This document shows positions 25,075 to 37,186 of a DNA stretch of 64,000 bases, piece after piece; within the stretch, counting starts at the first letter, position 1; the number at the start of each line of letters is the position of its first letter. This DNA is from Clitopilus passeckerianus (lineage: Eukaryota > Basidiomycota > Agaricomycetes > Agaricales > Entolomataceae). A program made the translations under genes and the position numbers. The stretch is taken from positions 1,160,083 through 1,224,082 of the forward strand of contig CALYLX010000145.1 of NCBI GenBank assembly GCA_944990035.1, read 5' to 3'. Below the pieces are notes generated by a model, which was not told where the DNA came from, did not search any database, and saw nothing but the letters and a program-made list of their open reading frames with translations.

Positions 25075-25143
25075 GGAGCATACGCTATCCTTCTCCTACA
25101 GTGCCTTACAATCCCTTTCAACCAAAGCTTGTTCCCTACAATA

Positions 25144-25598
25144 ATGCCCGCCTGCCAGACTTGTAACTGTGCTGTCGAGGATCTCTGTCATTTTCGTATT
25201 CGTTGTGGGTGTCCCAACGACACACCACCAGACCACCCTATGTACATGATGGACGATGCCTACCACCGCGAATGGTGCTCCAGATGCCTTACCTACTGTC
25301 AAGAGCCATCGGATTGCCCCGCGGTTCTCTCTGCAAAGTACTCCAGTTACTTTAGGGTTATCTTTCCCGGTGTGCAAAGGCGACTGGTAACCCTGTACGA
25401 CTGTAGGTGCAGCTCCTCTGTTCTCTGGCTCTTCGCTTACATTCAATTTTTCTTCCTGCTCAACAGGCATCGAAGATTCGCTTGTCCGAATCACCCGCTT
25501 ATGCGATTCCGTGCACGCTGTCGAATTGTGGCGCCGTCGTCCATGAAGATTACGACCCTCGAATCCCTTCGATTCTACCAAATTTCGCCTTACGATGA
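25144..25598 (+). CDS. Small cysteine-rich orphan protein
   Basis: Unrecognised protein of about 124 residues from two exons, 25144-25386 and 25467-25598, joined in phase 0 by an intron with GTAACC donor and CAACAG acceptor. The first exon carries about ten cysteines in pairs (CQTCNC, CGC, CSRC), with His and Asp in between, which looks like a small metal-binding fold. There is no signal peptide or membrane segment. A nearby alternative donor at GTAGGT would change the C-terminus. The second exon ends in DYDPRIPSILPNFALR. It is probably lineage-specific, and I assign no function. Confidence 0.45.
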
Positions 25599-25953
25599 TC
25601 CTCGGATGACGTACATCATTTTGGCCCACCCATTTTTGTCCTCCGCCGCGACCAAACCGAGTGCTCTGGACCGACACGATGCACGCCGTAGCACACCTCA
25701 ACAGATCTCAACGTGCAAAGACGGAATGCTCTACACCCTATCTACTTCGTGGCTACCAACCCATTGCCCTAAACCCTCCCGTTAATCCATTCGTACAAAC
25801 ACAATTCCATTGGCATATTGCAAACGCCGTCGCATGCCCTGTGTACTGTGCATTTTAGGTACAGATCGACGCCGTCTCATAATACCTGTCCTATCTACAC
25901 CGGGAATGTATCTATCGCCCGTTAATCTATCTTGCTTTCCGCTTTTGCACACA

Positions 25954-27671
25954 TTAACCTCTCCGGCGGTTGACTTTCTTCGGCTTAGGGAACGAGACAG
26001 GTGCGTTTAGCACGGCTCTTTTAACGTCGGCAACGGTGTCAGGTATGCCTAGTCGCATACGCTCCTGCTGCGAGAGAAGCTGTATCTTGCAACCTAAATT
26101 AGAGGCATGGGGATTCAGAGATCCATCGGCAAGGGAAAGAGTTGGAGGAAAGTCTACTAACCGAGAGTTTTGAATAGTTGGTTGACCCTGGATATGACAT
26201 ATCGCGATAAATTGACTCATATATATATTGAATGGAAAAGAAGACATACTTTGTCAGATTCATACTGAGATCCTGCGCGAGCGCGCTCGTGTCAGCAGCG
26301 TATTGGTCGAGTTTGAGACATAAAGCAAAGAGGTATGTCAATAGTTTAGTTTCTGTAGCTGTCGTCTGTGTGTAGCTACATGCCTTTAGTTGGAATGAAA
26401 ATCCTCCAGTTTCGAAAAGCGTACCTGTTTGATTCACGGGCAACCTCGGTAAATCTTGCGAGAAGACCGTCCAAGATGACGGTTGGAACGCCGAGCATCT
26501 TTTCTTCGGCTACAGACCTTTCAATCCCGCCTTTACGACCAGCGATATAACGGAAAGCCAGAAGGATCGAAATATAGAGTGCCATTTTTCTGGGAATCGA
26601 ACGTCCGTCAACGACATGCAAGTTCAGCGGGAGGAGACGCACAGGCTGTGTTTTTTGGACTTTGAGGATGTTGCATCTTTAAGACTATGGATATGCGCGT
26701 TAAGCCATTTCGAGTGCCAATGAGGGAGAAGCTTTTCTCGATCTTTGTCGGTTTTGGCTTCGTCGAATTGGCTGATAGACAGTGCTCTCCATTCCACTTC
26801 AGGTATGATTCCATGAAGAGGAAACACTTCCGAGGGATCGTCTGTGGTCGCATTGAACGGAGGCACCAGTCGGTTTGCATCTGCGGCCTCTTGGGCTTCA
26901 TCTGCGAGCCACACATGTTATTGACGGTGAAAACGCTATAAAGTCCGTACAACTTCGTACCTTGTGTCATGAGATTGACGGCACCCTTATCAATACCCTC
27001 TTGTAGATGATCGATGACCCCTTCCATGGCGCTGACATCGACGCGATTCCGTTCGCGGGCACGAATATTGGCCTTAGCCTTTTTGGTACCAAAGGTTTCT
27101 CCGAGAGCGTTTCGGGCCTCCATGTACTGCATTGGCGTGGGCTGAGATATCGGTATTGATTTGAGAGCTTTCACTGTTGGTGCAAGGATATGAGGCGTTT
27201 TAGTGGTCTTAAGAACCTTTAGAGAGGACGTCTGCCGGTCATGTATTGCAATCAAGTACCTAAAAACATCACGTTGAAGGGGCCATCTTAGACGCTCTCG
27301 AATCATGCAACGAACATACCTGCACCCCGAATTGGCGGCTCTTTCAGTCTCTGTTGGATTTGAGACAAATTCCATGCCTTCGCTCTCCCCGACAACGAGC
27401 AGGTCCTGCTCCACGTCTGCAGCACTCTCTTCCTCTCCATCATTTCCCCCTTTCGACCTTTTGCGAGTATAACACTTGAATCCCACTGATTTTGGTGCTT
27501 CCACGCCTGGATAGCTTACTGTAATGTATATTAGAACAATTTTCTGAGAAGAGAGAGAAAGATTGATTGACCAAGGATTGGGCCGCACACACTTTCCGAT
27601 GGCTGAGAAATTTCTACAACAATGTCCTCTGCCTCTCGCTTTCGTTTTTTGCTGATCTTTTCACTCGGCAT
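25954..27671 (-). CDS. RPA49: DNA-directed RNA polymerase I subunit RPA49
   Basis: Pol I-specific subunit of the A49/A34.5 heterodimer, acting in nucleolar rRNA gene transcription (initiation and elongation). The start ATG at 27671 gives MPSEKISKKRKREAED. A first intron follows (27556 region) before SYPGVEAPKSVGFKCY. Family motifs include ARNALGETFGTKKAKANIRA, DVSAMEGVIDHLQEGIDKGA, HGIIPEVEWRALSISQFDEA and VPTVILDGLLARFTEVAR. The C-terminal winged-helix region ends FPKPKKVNRRRG. One base is missing in the T6 run at 26651-26656 (A6 in sense): restoring A7 joins SKSKK to TQPVRLLPLNLHVV. It is head-to-head with SET2, separated by 490 bp. Confidence 0.93.
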
Positions 27672-28161
27672 AGCGACTGGTAATCAGAGGTTTTCGTAGC
27701 CAGTTGTGACTTTGTTCGTGGATCACAAATAACCAATAGGGATGGAGGGAAAGGAGAGATGCGTCTGTTTGTCCGCTTGTCTTTGGTGACTTCGCTTCTT
27801 GCGTTTCTCGCACCAACAGGGTCCTAACGACTTGGTTGCTGCTCCCGCACCAAATTGCTGGCTCGAATGTGAGTTCAAAGTCAAGGTCGTCGTAATGCTC
27901 ATTCAGACAATCCAATCCCTAGGTTGTGACGCTGTTCTACGGGCAAATAATCTCTATAGACTTACCCAAATTGTCACCGCTTGGCAATTCGGCGTGCAAA
28001 TACTAGTGTCATATACTTGCCAAAACGCATACTCTAAGCCCGTCTGGGCTGATATTGTCTGTCGTGTCTGAGAGCAGAAGCGCCCCATCACTGCCATTGT
28101 CGCCCAGGCAGGAGAGTTTGATTTCACACCACACCCACCAACATCACGCCTCCTCAAAACT
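27672..28161. promoter_or_regulatory. Shared 490 bp region between RPA49 and SET2
   Basis: The start codons of RPA49 (minus) and SET2 (plus) face away from each other across this stretch. It has no supported gene and must hold both promoters. I did not identify a specific motif. Confidence 0.5.
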
Positions 28162-31100
28162 ATGTCCAGCCCACCTGTTAAGCAGGAGGGTTTCGATGCG
28201 GAGACCTTCGCCACACCTCCAGTTACGCATGACGATAGTGTCAACGGCTTTATGAAGACAGAAGTGAAGCTTGAAAGCATAAACGTACGGTCGCCACCTT
28301 TACTGTTATTGTACCATATTGACTGGCGGGTTATGACTCAGAAGGCTCAACCAGAGGACTCTTTGCCAAACCAATCTTTAGCTGGCACAAGCGACGTTTC
28401 CAAGAGTGAAGGTTTACTAAATTTTGACTCAGACGGTTCTCCAATGCTAAATGGCGAGAGTTCGCGGATGAAACCCTCCAAATCTGCCTCTCCAACCCCA
28501 CCATCCGCTCGCCATGAATCCAAGTCAGAGTCCTCAACACCACCACCTGCGACTGGTAATAACAGGAAGAAGGCGTCAAAGGCCCCCGTTCAGCTGATTG
28601 GAGACCTGCCGGTCGCAAGACGGGAGGCAGTGGCAACTTTTAAAGAAATTGTTGAGAATAATTATCAATACAAGTCGTTAGGAAGGTCTAGGGAAGCGCT
28701 GGAGAGTATGACCTGTGACTGTGGTTATCAGGCTGGTGAGTTCATTTATTGAATGCGTTTATGGTGCGAGGTATGCAGTATCCAATGCTTCATGTTTTGC
28801 TGCAGGTAAACGCACCATCGCCGACCCCTGTGGGGCCAAATCTGACTGTATAAATCGATTGACCCAAGTCGAATGCCTCGCTGAAGATTGCCGCTGGGGC
28901 ACTAGGTGCCAGAACCGAAGGTGCGGCTTACGTACACACGCCCACTCAATAGCAGAATCTCAAGAACTTCTAGATTTCAAACTCGACAATATGCTGATAT
29001 TGAGATTGTTCTGACGGAGATGAAGGGCTACGGCCTTCGCGCGGAGACCGATATCCCCAAGTAATTTCATAGCGACTCAGTCTGGAAAGGAAGCCCCCTG
29101 ACCTTCAATCCAGGGATTCATTCATCTATGAGTATGTTGGCGATGTCGTTAGCCCAAGCTCGTTCAAGAAGCGGATGCGTGATTATGCAAACGAAGGGAT
29201 ACAGCATTTCTATTTCATGATGCTTCAGAAAGATGAAGTACGTGATTATAGTGCTGGTTACCTTCTCCTTGTTCATATTCCCTCAGTTCATTGATGCCAC
29301 AAAAAGCGGTGGAATTGGGCGTTTTGCCAATCATAGCTGCAATCCCAATTGCTACGTCGCAAAATGGACGGTCGGAGATCACGTCCGTATGGGGATCTTT
29401 GCAAAGCGCAACATCCAGCGTTTTGAAGAAATCACCTTCAACTACAATGTCGATCGCTATGGGTATGCCACGCTTCTTAATATTCAAATTGCATATACTC
29501 AGATTGTTCCCACAGACACCAAGCACAAACGTGTTACTGCGGTGAACCCAACTGCGTTGGTTTCATTGGTGGCAAGACCCAGACAGATGTCGCAGTTATG
29601 GACGACCTTCTACTGGATGGTAACACTCTTCATATCTCGCAGTTATGCTTGGAACTAATGGATAATCACAGCGCTTGGTATCACAGATGAGGCTGAGATC
29701 ATGGAGCTCAAGGGAACAAAGAAGAAGAAGGGCAAGAAAATCGACGACCCAGACTTCTTGGTATGTCGTTTCACAACCTATGGCGGTGAGCTTGGTTCTA
29801 AGTTACCTTAGCCGTCTGTGAAACCCATCTCGGAGAAAGATGCACCTACCCTCATTGCAGCCATCAGACAGACTCAGAGTCGCAAGGTTCTCATTAAAGT
29901 TCTGACTCGTATCAAGGTACTGAGCTTTTACCAATTCCAAACTTCGGTGGGACTATCAACTCATGTTCTTTATAGATTACAGAGGATCAGGCTGCACTGC
30001 GGCAAATTATGCGGCTCCGTGGTTACAGTCTAATGACAAACCTTCTGGACGATTACTCCAGTGACGCGGAGCTGTCAAGCCTCGTACGTCGTGTTTCCAT
30101 TACTCAAAGCGTCTGGCCTCAGGTTACTTGTAGATCCTGGAGACAATCAACCTTTGGCCACTAATGAATCGCAACAAAGTTGACGACTCCAAGATTTCTG
30201 TCCCTGTGAAAGCAATAGCGGATAACGAGGATCTAACGGGACCGCTCAGAGAGTTGGCTCAGAAGGTAAGCATATATGATTCGACAGATGCGTAGCTGAC
30301 GAACGTTCCCTCCACAGCTCCTGGATCACTGGGAGACCCTCCCATTGTACAAACGAATAGCGAAACGATTGCTTCAGGTGGAGGTGGTTCACTTGACATA
30401 TAATATTTTTACTGACGCTCAAGACTAGGAGGATGATCAGGTTGTGGAGCAGGACGCACCATTCGACGATAATGCAGGCTACAGGTCGCCCAAGCGTCCC
30501 AGGGAGGAGCTTTATGTCGCTGCTGAATTCAAGCTAGCCCCTGTAGTGTTGCGAGAACCACCGGCTCCTCTACCAGTTATGCCTGAACCTCCAAAACCAC
30601 AACAATCTCTCCTGCCAACATCTGATGCCATCAGGGCTGTGATCGCTCAGGCAGCGCAGATGAGGGCAGCCGAAGCTGAAAAGGCTGCACAAGAGGCAAA
30701 GGTCGCAGAGGAGAAGTCGGCAGCAGCAGCAGCGAAGGCGGCCGCTAGGGAAGAAAGGAAGAAAGTGAAGGGAAAAAAGAAATCTATTTCCCCACAAGAG
30801 AAGGAAGTGCTCAAAGAAAAGCAACTTCACAAGTTGATTAGCCCAATTGTGGTCAAGTGCTTGAGCAAGTATTCAAAATCCATGGATAGTGCCACATTCA
30901 AGAAGCATGCCAAGGAGGTGCGTGACTTTATTATCTACCTGGCTAACTATCTAATCACTGAAATCATTGAAGTTGACCCATATCATTGCTGAGAAGGAGA
31001 AGAAATCGGCGAGTTACAAGGAGAATCGACTAGACAAGCTTTCCGATGACAAAACGGCAAAGATGACGAAATTCGCGAAAGAATATGTCACAAAGATAGT

Positions 31101-31467
31101 GCATAAGATGAAGAAATCGAGTCGACAGAAGAGCTCATCGACCTCCGCACTACTCACGCCATCCACCTCAACATCCGCGCAAACCCCAGACTCGGCGGAT
31201 GGCATGGACGTTGACATGGGAGACGACACAGTTGAAGATGCCTCCATGGCAATGGATATGGACTCTGATGCAGAAGGTAGTGACGATGAAGAATTACGGA
31301 CTAGTGAAAATCTACAGCTACAGACACCTACCAGCCCGATGCACCTGGTGTCCCCGGCTCAGATTCCAACTCCTTCGACGCCTGGAGGCTCACTTGACCA
31401 ACTGCCAGCAGACCCGCGACGGCGGCCTCCAATGGGCCCGCCAAACGCCAGACCTTTACCCATTTAA
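28162..31467 (+). CDS. SET2: Histone H3 lysine-36 methyltransferase SET2
   Basis: Methylates H3K36 co-transcriptionally while bound to phosphorylated RNA polymerase II. Domains in order: a Ser/Pro-rich N-terminus; AWS with [23 protein letters not shown] (28720-28925); SET with [21 protein letters not shown] and [13 protein letters not shown] (29110-29465); and post-SET with [14 protein letters not shown] (29525-29570). A helical TFIIS/LEDGF-like segment (29830-30250, [27 protein letters not shown]) follows. The coiled, Ala/Lys-rich region at 30650-30790 leads to the SRI domain ([29 protein letters not shown], about 30820-31110) that binds the polymerase CTD. There are about ten introns of 45-60 nt. 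No frame errors were noticed. The stop at 31467 is tail-to-tail with the next minus-strand gene. Confidence 0.95.
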
Positions 31468-31660
31468 CTTGCTGCTTAATTACCTGACCATACATACCTG
31501 TACCCACACTAATCGAGCGTCACTATGGACTATCTTTCTTGATTCGTCGAGACTCATCGGGAGAAGATGGGATAATTCGGAATACAATATGCTACAAATC
31601 GAATGCTCCGTGCTAGAAGAATACAGATGTGGGTTTCTAGATGGGGGACTAAATGATAAT

Positions 31661-33280
31661 CTAGGATAAGAAATTAATGGGGTCTGGCTCATCGTCTATT
31701 GGAGGAGGGGGGTCTTTCATGCGAATCATCACGCTCTTTCTAGGACCGGTGATTTTGGGTCTTCCTGAGGTCTTGCCAGACTTCGACGCCTGACCCTCCC
31801 GCTGCGTCGTGCTAAATAGCAACATCAATGGCCGGATTGTGAAACACTCCTGAACGGTACTTACGTTTTGCTTGCTCGTGTAGCCTTCTTCGCAGTGGAC
31901 GTTTCGGCCTTGGTCTTCTTACTGGTAGTCTTCGTCCGTTTGGCGGGACGCATATCCTCCCCAGGTTCATCCCCAACTACTGCAGCTTTCGCTCTCTTCC
32001 GCTGTGTCCCCCCTGACGGTTTCGTTTCCGCGTCCTCGCATTCGCTTCTACTTACGTTTTGCTTCCGCGATCTTCTCTTAGGTTTCTCAGCCGGTTGGTT
32101 CGTTTCAATGGGTTGGGCCTCGACAACCTCTGCTTCTCTTGTTTTCTTCCTAGTCGTAGTCTCCTCTGAGGTTTTTGCCCTTTTTCTTGCTTGGCCAGCT
32201 CCTATCGCATCTACTTCCTCGTCCTCCTGAGCGGCTTTGGCCCGCGTTCGTTTCTTTGACGCAGGTGGTTGCTTCTCAACTTGGTCCCCCTCAACTTGGT
32301 CGTACCCATCTTCAAGTTCACTAGCTTTACGTGCGGATTTGCGGACCTTGGCCTGTTTAGACTTGGTCCCAGCTGCAGCTGATCGTTTTGCGCGTGGTGT
32401 TGAACCGGAGGGAGAAGTTCCTGCTTCGAGGGGTTCGGAGGCAGCGGGTTCTGAGGTGTCTGTGGGCTTCGATTCAGTAACTTCGGAGGCTAGGCACGAG
32501 AGTAAGTGTAATGAGTTGTAGGGAAGAAACATGAACTAACCCTTCTTCTTAGAAGCGGTTTGTTTCGCTTTCCTTTTGGGCTTCTCCGTCTTTTCAGGGG
32601 GTGCGACGTTCGAGTCCGGCTGAGGTTCTTCCTTGCTTTGCGTGTCCTTGACCTTCACAGGACGTTTCTTCGTAGATTCTCCTCTAGATTTCCGAGCGGT
32701 CGTCTTGCCTGGCTTCGGAAGTGGAGATACTTCTGCGAATTCCCGTAGGTATAGGTCTCGGAATACTTCTGAATAGCTCTTTACCTTCTGTTTTTGCTAT
32801 TTTCGTAGGTGGCTTCTTTGCCCGAGGAGCTGTAAATGGAATGCGCTTTCACTAAGTGAAATAATATTGTAGGGAATAATAAGTACCTGTGGTTTTACGC
32901 GGAGCAGCGGATTTCTTGGGTGACTTGCTTTTATTTTGTACAGATAATGCTGCAATCCTCTTGGTAGGTGACGTAGAAGCCCCTGCCTGGGCCTTTATTG
33001 GAGATCGTGACCGGCTTCGGGCCCTAGCCTGGCGACTGGGTGATTGGTTTGCTGTTGTACGGCCGAGCAGAATGTCGGCTAGCGTGTTTCTTGCAGTGGG
33101 TATAAATATTCTTTAAACTTCACTTCAGTTGGTGATATAACGGACATTGTTTCAATAAGCTGACCCTCCACGATCACGAAACCGTGCTTGCTGTCGTTCC
33201 AGCCGTTTAGCCTTGCTTTCTGCAACCTGAAGAGCTTTTCTGGGTGATTTCCTCCTTTTTTGGGCCTCTGAGTCCTCCAT
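31661..33280 (-). CDS. Lysine/arginine-rich disordered nuclear protein
   Basis: Not recognised as a named family. The start ATG at 33280 gives MEDSEAQKRRKSPRKALQ. Exons continue through QSPSRQARARSRSPIKAQ (about 33000), SPLPKPGKTTARKSRGES (32720) and a long Lys/Ala/Thr/Glu-rich stretch (32520-31861). The last exon, 31661 to about 31815, encodes SGRPKITGPRKSVMIRMK and ends in DEPDPINFLS. The composition is strongly basic with many KR clusters and SP/RSP sites. It lacks globular domains, suggesting a chromatin- or RNA-associated protein. Several RGRP-like/GRP pieces hint at AT-hook-type DNA contact (SGRPKI), which is inference. It diverges from the DUF1365 gene across 252 bp and is tail-to-tail with SET2. 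Confidence 0.65.
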
Positions 33281-33532
33281 GTCGGCAATAGCTATCGCGA
33301 AGGATGGTAAATGTGAGTAGACTGAAGCGACAGTGCAGCAGCCCAACAAACGATGGTCGGCTGGACGCGCATCGGCAATCGGAAGCCATGGCGCGCTCAT
33401 GTGACTTTGATGACACATCAACACATTTTGATCCCGTTTGACACAGCCACCAAGATATGGCTTGCAATCGAGTCTTTGAATCGAAGATCGTTACCAGTTG
33501 GTTATGGGTTTCCACGTTGACCTTATGCTCTC

Positions 33533-35333
33533 ATGACAATTCCATTCTCGCTGCAAGATACTGTATCCCTTTTTGCTTATGGACTTATGGCCGTTGCTGC
33601 CTTACGGTACGCTATGTCGAAATGGGCGACCAATACAAGTGCGTCTTCGGGTCATCCTGAAGGCTACATCCTCCGGAATAGAGTCACTCATGCACGCCTT
33701 CTCCCCGTTGAATCGAGGCATAGCTTCACATACCCTATTATCTCGGTACTTGTTTCAATAGACGCACTAGAACAAGGGCGTCTCAATATACTTTGGGGCC
33801 TGCTTTTCGGTTATGGATCGACCCTTGGTCAACTCCTCGGTCTACGTTCCAAACCCTACCTGGAACGAGGCTGCAGCTCATTAAGGCAGAAATTAACAGC
33901 ACTTCTTACCTCTCAAGGGTATCTGACGGCTAATAATCCGGAGTTCAAAACTGCCTGGATGATGACTATGCCAAGTGTTTTGGGATTTGAAGGGATCAAT
34001 CCCCTTACCGTGTATTTCTGTTATCGGGCGGACATGCTCTGGCTCGTAGTCCTGGAGGTTAGTGGGTTACCTTCTAGAGATACAACACACTTTCTAACCC
34101 TGATTTCTCCAAGATTCATAATACATTTGGCGAAACACACGCCCACATTCTAGAAGTCGGATGCAATGAAAACCCTTCACCACCCAGCGGGTAAGTAATA
34201 AAGTGTCGTGCATTTCATGTAATGGAAATCAACAATAACGCAACAGATTTGATCACCAGTGGGCCTTTAGACGTGAATTCCACGTTTCGCCATTTAATGA
34301 CCGAACGGGATTTTACACGGTAGCCGTGAAAGCCCCAAGCCATTCGCCAGCCTCTCAGTCTCTTTTGCCAGTGGACCCTCCCAGCCCCGTGGTCAGGATC
34401 GACCTTCATACTGCAGCCGCGAACCTCTCTTCGGAAAGTCCCCAACCTGGTCCACTCAAACTCACCGCTGTCCTACGGCCTCTAAAGGCAGAGCCCTTGA
34501 ACGCATTTGGGATCACATCTACGCTGTTATGGGCGCCGTGCAGCCTCTTCTTATCGCTACCCAGGATCCTTCTAGAAGCGTGGAAACTTCACTATAGGAA
34601 ACGTCTTGATGTTTTCATACGTCCAGAGCCCTTAGGCCCCGCCGATCGATGGCCCCCGCTAAAGGACATACCGACCGATGGGCGTACGGGAGGAGGAGTT
34701 GCATGGCGCGGCGAATCCGCCTTCGAGGCATATGCAAGGCGACGCGTCCAATCGTTCCTGCAGAGAAGGGCGAATGAGAGACGGGCGGCCATCACCTTCA
34801 TGCCTTTTGATCCCGCTTCCAAGCCTTCTGTCTTTGGTAGCCCGAATCTCACCAATCCAGAAAAGCAGCTTACAATCCGCTATTCTGCTCCACGGGTCTT
34901 CACGATCCTATTCCTTTCCCCATCAGCGAGACACGCGTATTTGCTTGGGTGTGAAACGGAGGGTATCTTCCATGTCTCCTCCAAGGCACTTTTCTTCGAC
35001 ATATTCGCGGATGGAGAACACGAGGAGATGGGCAGGCGAAGTTTTCGACAGACGTTACGGGTCACGCCAATCCCACTTGGTTTATCCCTGCAAGTGCCAC
35101 ATTCTCATTTGTTAGACCAAAAATCACTCATAGGCACCGCTGTGGATGCCGCCTTTATCTGGACTTCTCTCTTAATTGGACGCCTAGAAGCTTTTGTATT
35201 CCAGCTTGTTTCGGCGAGAGTGGTTCCTGGTGATGAGCCTTGGAAGCAATGGGAGAGGGCCGAGAATGTTTCGAAGGGTGGTGATGCTAGCAAACAAAGA
35301 AGTAGCTTAGGAAGTGTGAGCAGAAATCAATAG
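33533..35333 (+). CDS. DUF1365 family protein
   Basis: Member of the DUF1365 family (COG3496), of unknown biochemical function. In bacteria these genes often neighbour FAD-dependent amine oxidases and cyclopropane fatty acid synthases. The start ATG at 33533 is followed by a hydrophobic N-terminal helix (LQDTVSLFAYGLMAVAALRY). The diagnostic HARLLPVESRHSFTYPI comes next, then TMPSVLGFEGINPLTVYFCY, HTFGETHAHILEVG-type residues, FDHQWAFRREFHVSPFNDR and WAPCSLFLSLPRILLEAWKLHY. There are two introns, about 34056-34113 and 34190-34247. About 560 residues are predicted; the C-terminal half is larger than in bacterial members. No bacterial-type partner gene is present nearby. Confidence 0.85.
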
Positions 35334-35497
35334 AGCGTGCGCCTCCGTGTAATAGAAGTGCAAACATTCGACACTTTGCGGTTCGGCCCATGGTGGATTG
35401 AAGCCACAGAGTCCAGGATAAACAGTTTATCACTCGAAAAGGGTGCATTTAAGGAATTTATTGCAATGCAAACAATCTATGAATGAGTGTCGATGGT

Positions 35498-36008
35498 CTA
35501 GTTGATGCCGGTCGCGGCCGGGGTGATAGCCTCCTCGTCCCTCCCTACATGCCAAAAGACTGTGAGCGGGTGGTTCATGTAAATTTGAGTATGGAAGCGC
35601 ACCTTCGTAAAACTTTTGCAAAAAGGTCTTCTGTGGTCGAGTTTGCGGCTCCAACATAATCCCATATATGTGATCCGACAATTTCCAGCAGTTCATGGTT
35701 TCCTGGTATTCCTGCTGCCCCTTGACGATGAGCACGTCAATGACTCGTGGGTCCGTGACGTAGCGGTTCTTTTCAAATCTTTCGCGGATTCTATGTCGGA
35801 CAAGGGTTGGGGAGACGTTCAAAGCGTACAACGACACAATTTCCGGGGCCTGGTCATGTCCGAACTCGTAAGAATTTGAACTTGACTTGGAAGAGAGGCT
35901 TACCGAGCGGTACCAATCACGATAAAGTTGAAGGGCTCTCTTGCGAGCATCCGTAACATTGGCAGAAGCACGAGTTACTTTTGCAAGGCGGGCAGGTATT
36001 GTGGTCAT
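35498..36008 (-). CDS. NDUFA6: NADH:ubiquinone oxidoreductase subunit NDUFA6 (B14, LYR protein)
   Basis: Accessory subunit of mitochondrial complex I of the LYR family, which binds mitochondrial acyl carrier protein. The ATG at 36008 gives MTTIPARLAKVTRASANV. The LYR motif is in RALQLYRDWYRS, followed after an intron (about 35880-35825) by APEIVSLYALNVSPTLVRHR. The core continues RFEKNRYVTDPRVIDVLIVK, and after a second intron the protein ends RDEEAITPAATGIN. About 135 residues, as expected. It is head-to-head with the PDAP1-like gene, only 145 bp between start codons. Confidence 0.93.
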
Positions 36009-36153
36009 CCTGAAGACGGGATTGGTCGTTGAGCAAACAGAGTCCAACAACAGCTGAGCCGTTGTCCCGATTTGGAAGCGCCGCCTTCTCGCTTTATCTA
36101 CATCCAAAGATCTCGTCAATACTTGCAATCTTACCTGCATTCAACTAATAAAG
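36009..36153. promoter_or_regulatory. 145 bp bidirectional promoter region
   Basis: The complete space between the start codons of NDUFA6 (minus) and the PDAP1-like gene (plus). Both promoters and both leaders must fit here, so shared elements are likely. Confidence 0.55.
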
Positions 36154-37079
36154 ATGACTCGAGGCGGTAAGTCTTGAATAATTGTTAGCAAATAATTTTT
36201 ATTGATAGTTTTGTAGGCAAATTCAAGGCAAAGCGTGGTGGAGGTCGTAGCTTCAGGTTTGATCCAACATCTGCAAATATGCTGTTGACGTGCACTTAAC
36301 TGGCTGCTCTGCTAGCCGTAACATGGTACTCGATCAGGATGGTACTGCAGTTGGCGAACCCAGGAGGTAAGGCTACATCCACATAATTTAATCCTACAAT
36401 CAACTAGGCAATTTGCAGGGCACCGCGACGAAAGGATCAGGGTGAGGAAGATATTTCTGAGGAAGAATCCGAGGAGGAGGAGTCAGAAGAGGAGTCAGAA
36501 GAGGAAGATTCGGATGAAGGGAAGGAGAAAGATACCCTAGAGCTTACTCGAACACAGAAACGTGAGATGAAAAAGAAAGAGGCCGCAAAGAAACAAGTGA
36601 AAGGTGAGGATGAGGATGAAGACGACGAGGACTTGATCAACCCAAACCATGTCACCAAGAAGATGAACATCTCTGACTTGAGTGCTCCTCGAGAGCTGAC
36701 ACGTCGAGAAAGGTACGCAATCGACTGATTCCATGAAGTAGAGTTGACCGACTATTTATAGAGAGCAGAAGGAGAAGGCTGAAGCCAAGGAGCGGTACTG
36801 GAAGGTCTGTCGGCATTGTTTCTTTAAACCCCCAGTCTGTCTCACGTTCTGTTCAGTTGCATGCCGCTGGCAAAACGCAAGAGGCGAAGGCCGACCTTTC
36901 ACGTCTGGCTAAGATTCGTGCAGAACGAGAGGCTGCTCAAGCCAAGAGGAAGGCTGAGGCCGACGGTACGTTCCTGGATTTTCCTTCTGTCCGAAATAGA
37001 CACTAATCAACATTATTCAACAGCGAAACAAGCAGAGGTAGACGCGAAGAAGAAGGAGCAGCTCACAAAACGCAAGTGA
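36154..37079 (+). CDS. 28 kDa heat- and acid-stable phosphoprotein (PDAP1/PP28-like)
   Basis: Small charged protein of the PDAP1 family (casein kinase substrate PP28). Its function in fungi is poorly defined. The start MTRGGKFKAKRGGGRSF is split after the first 12 bases by an intron. An acidic stretch of Glu/Ser/Asp (36450-36530) is followed by the conserved NPNHVTKKMNISDLSAPREL and REREQKEKAEAKERYWKLH. The tail carries KADLSRLAKIRAEREAAQAK and ends KKEQLTKRK. Five or six short introns are present. The conserved block and length (about 200 residues) match the family well. Confidence 0.88.
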
Positions 37080-37186
37080 ATATAGTTTGCAGGGTTAGGC
37101 TACTATTATTATTGTATTATATGTAGTGCTCTATCAGTAAACTTGTCTCAGCCAGGAAATACCCATTGAAATGACTTCATCCAACG

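Larger units (their letters stand above)
21304..25143. other. Gene-poor region, 3.8 kb
   Basis: Only short frames without domains occur on both strands. The first 500 bp are the probable promoter of the kinase gene. A C-run occurs near 22330, a perfect hairpin at 23500-23520 and a short inverted repeat around 23740-23770. No transposon protein, tRNA or conserved ORF was recognised. It could be decayed transposon sequence or a site of long noncoding transcription; the sequence alone does not say. Confidence 0.45.

Noticed and set aside
31868..32521. Plus-strand frames opposite the basic nuclear protein
   Set aside because: They are antisense shadows of Lys/Arg/Ala-rich codons, with Phe/Leu/Ser-rich nonsense translations.
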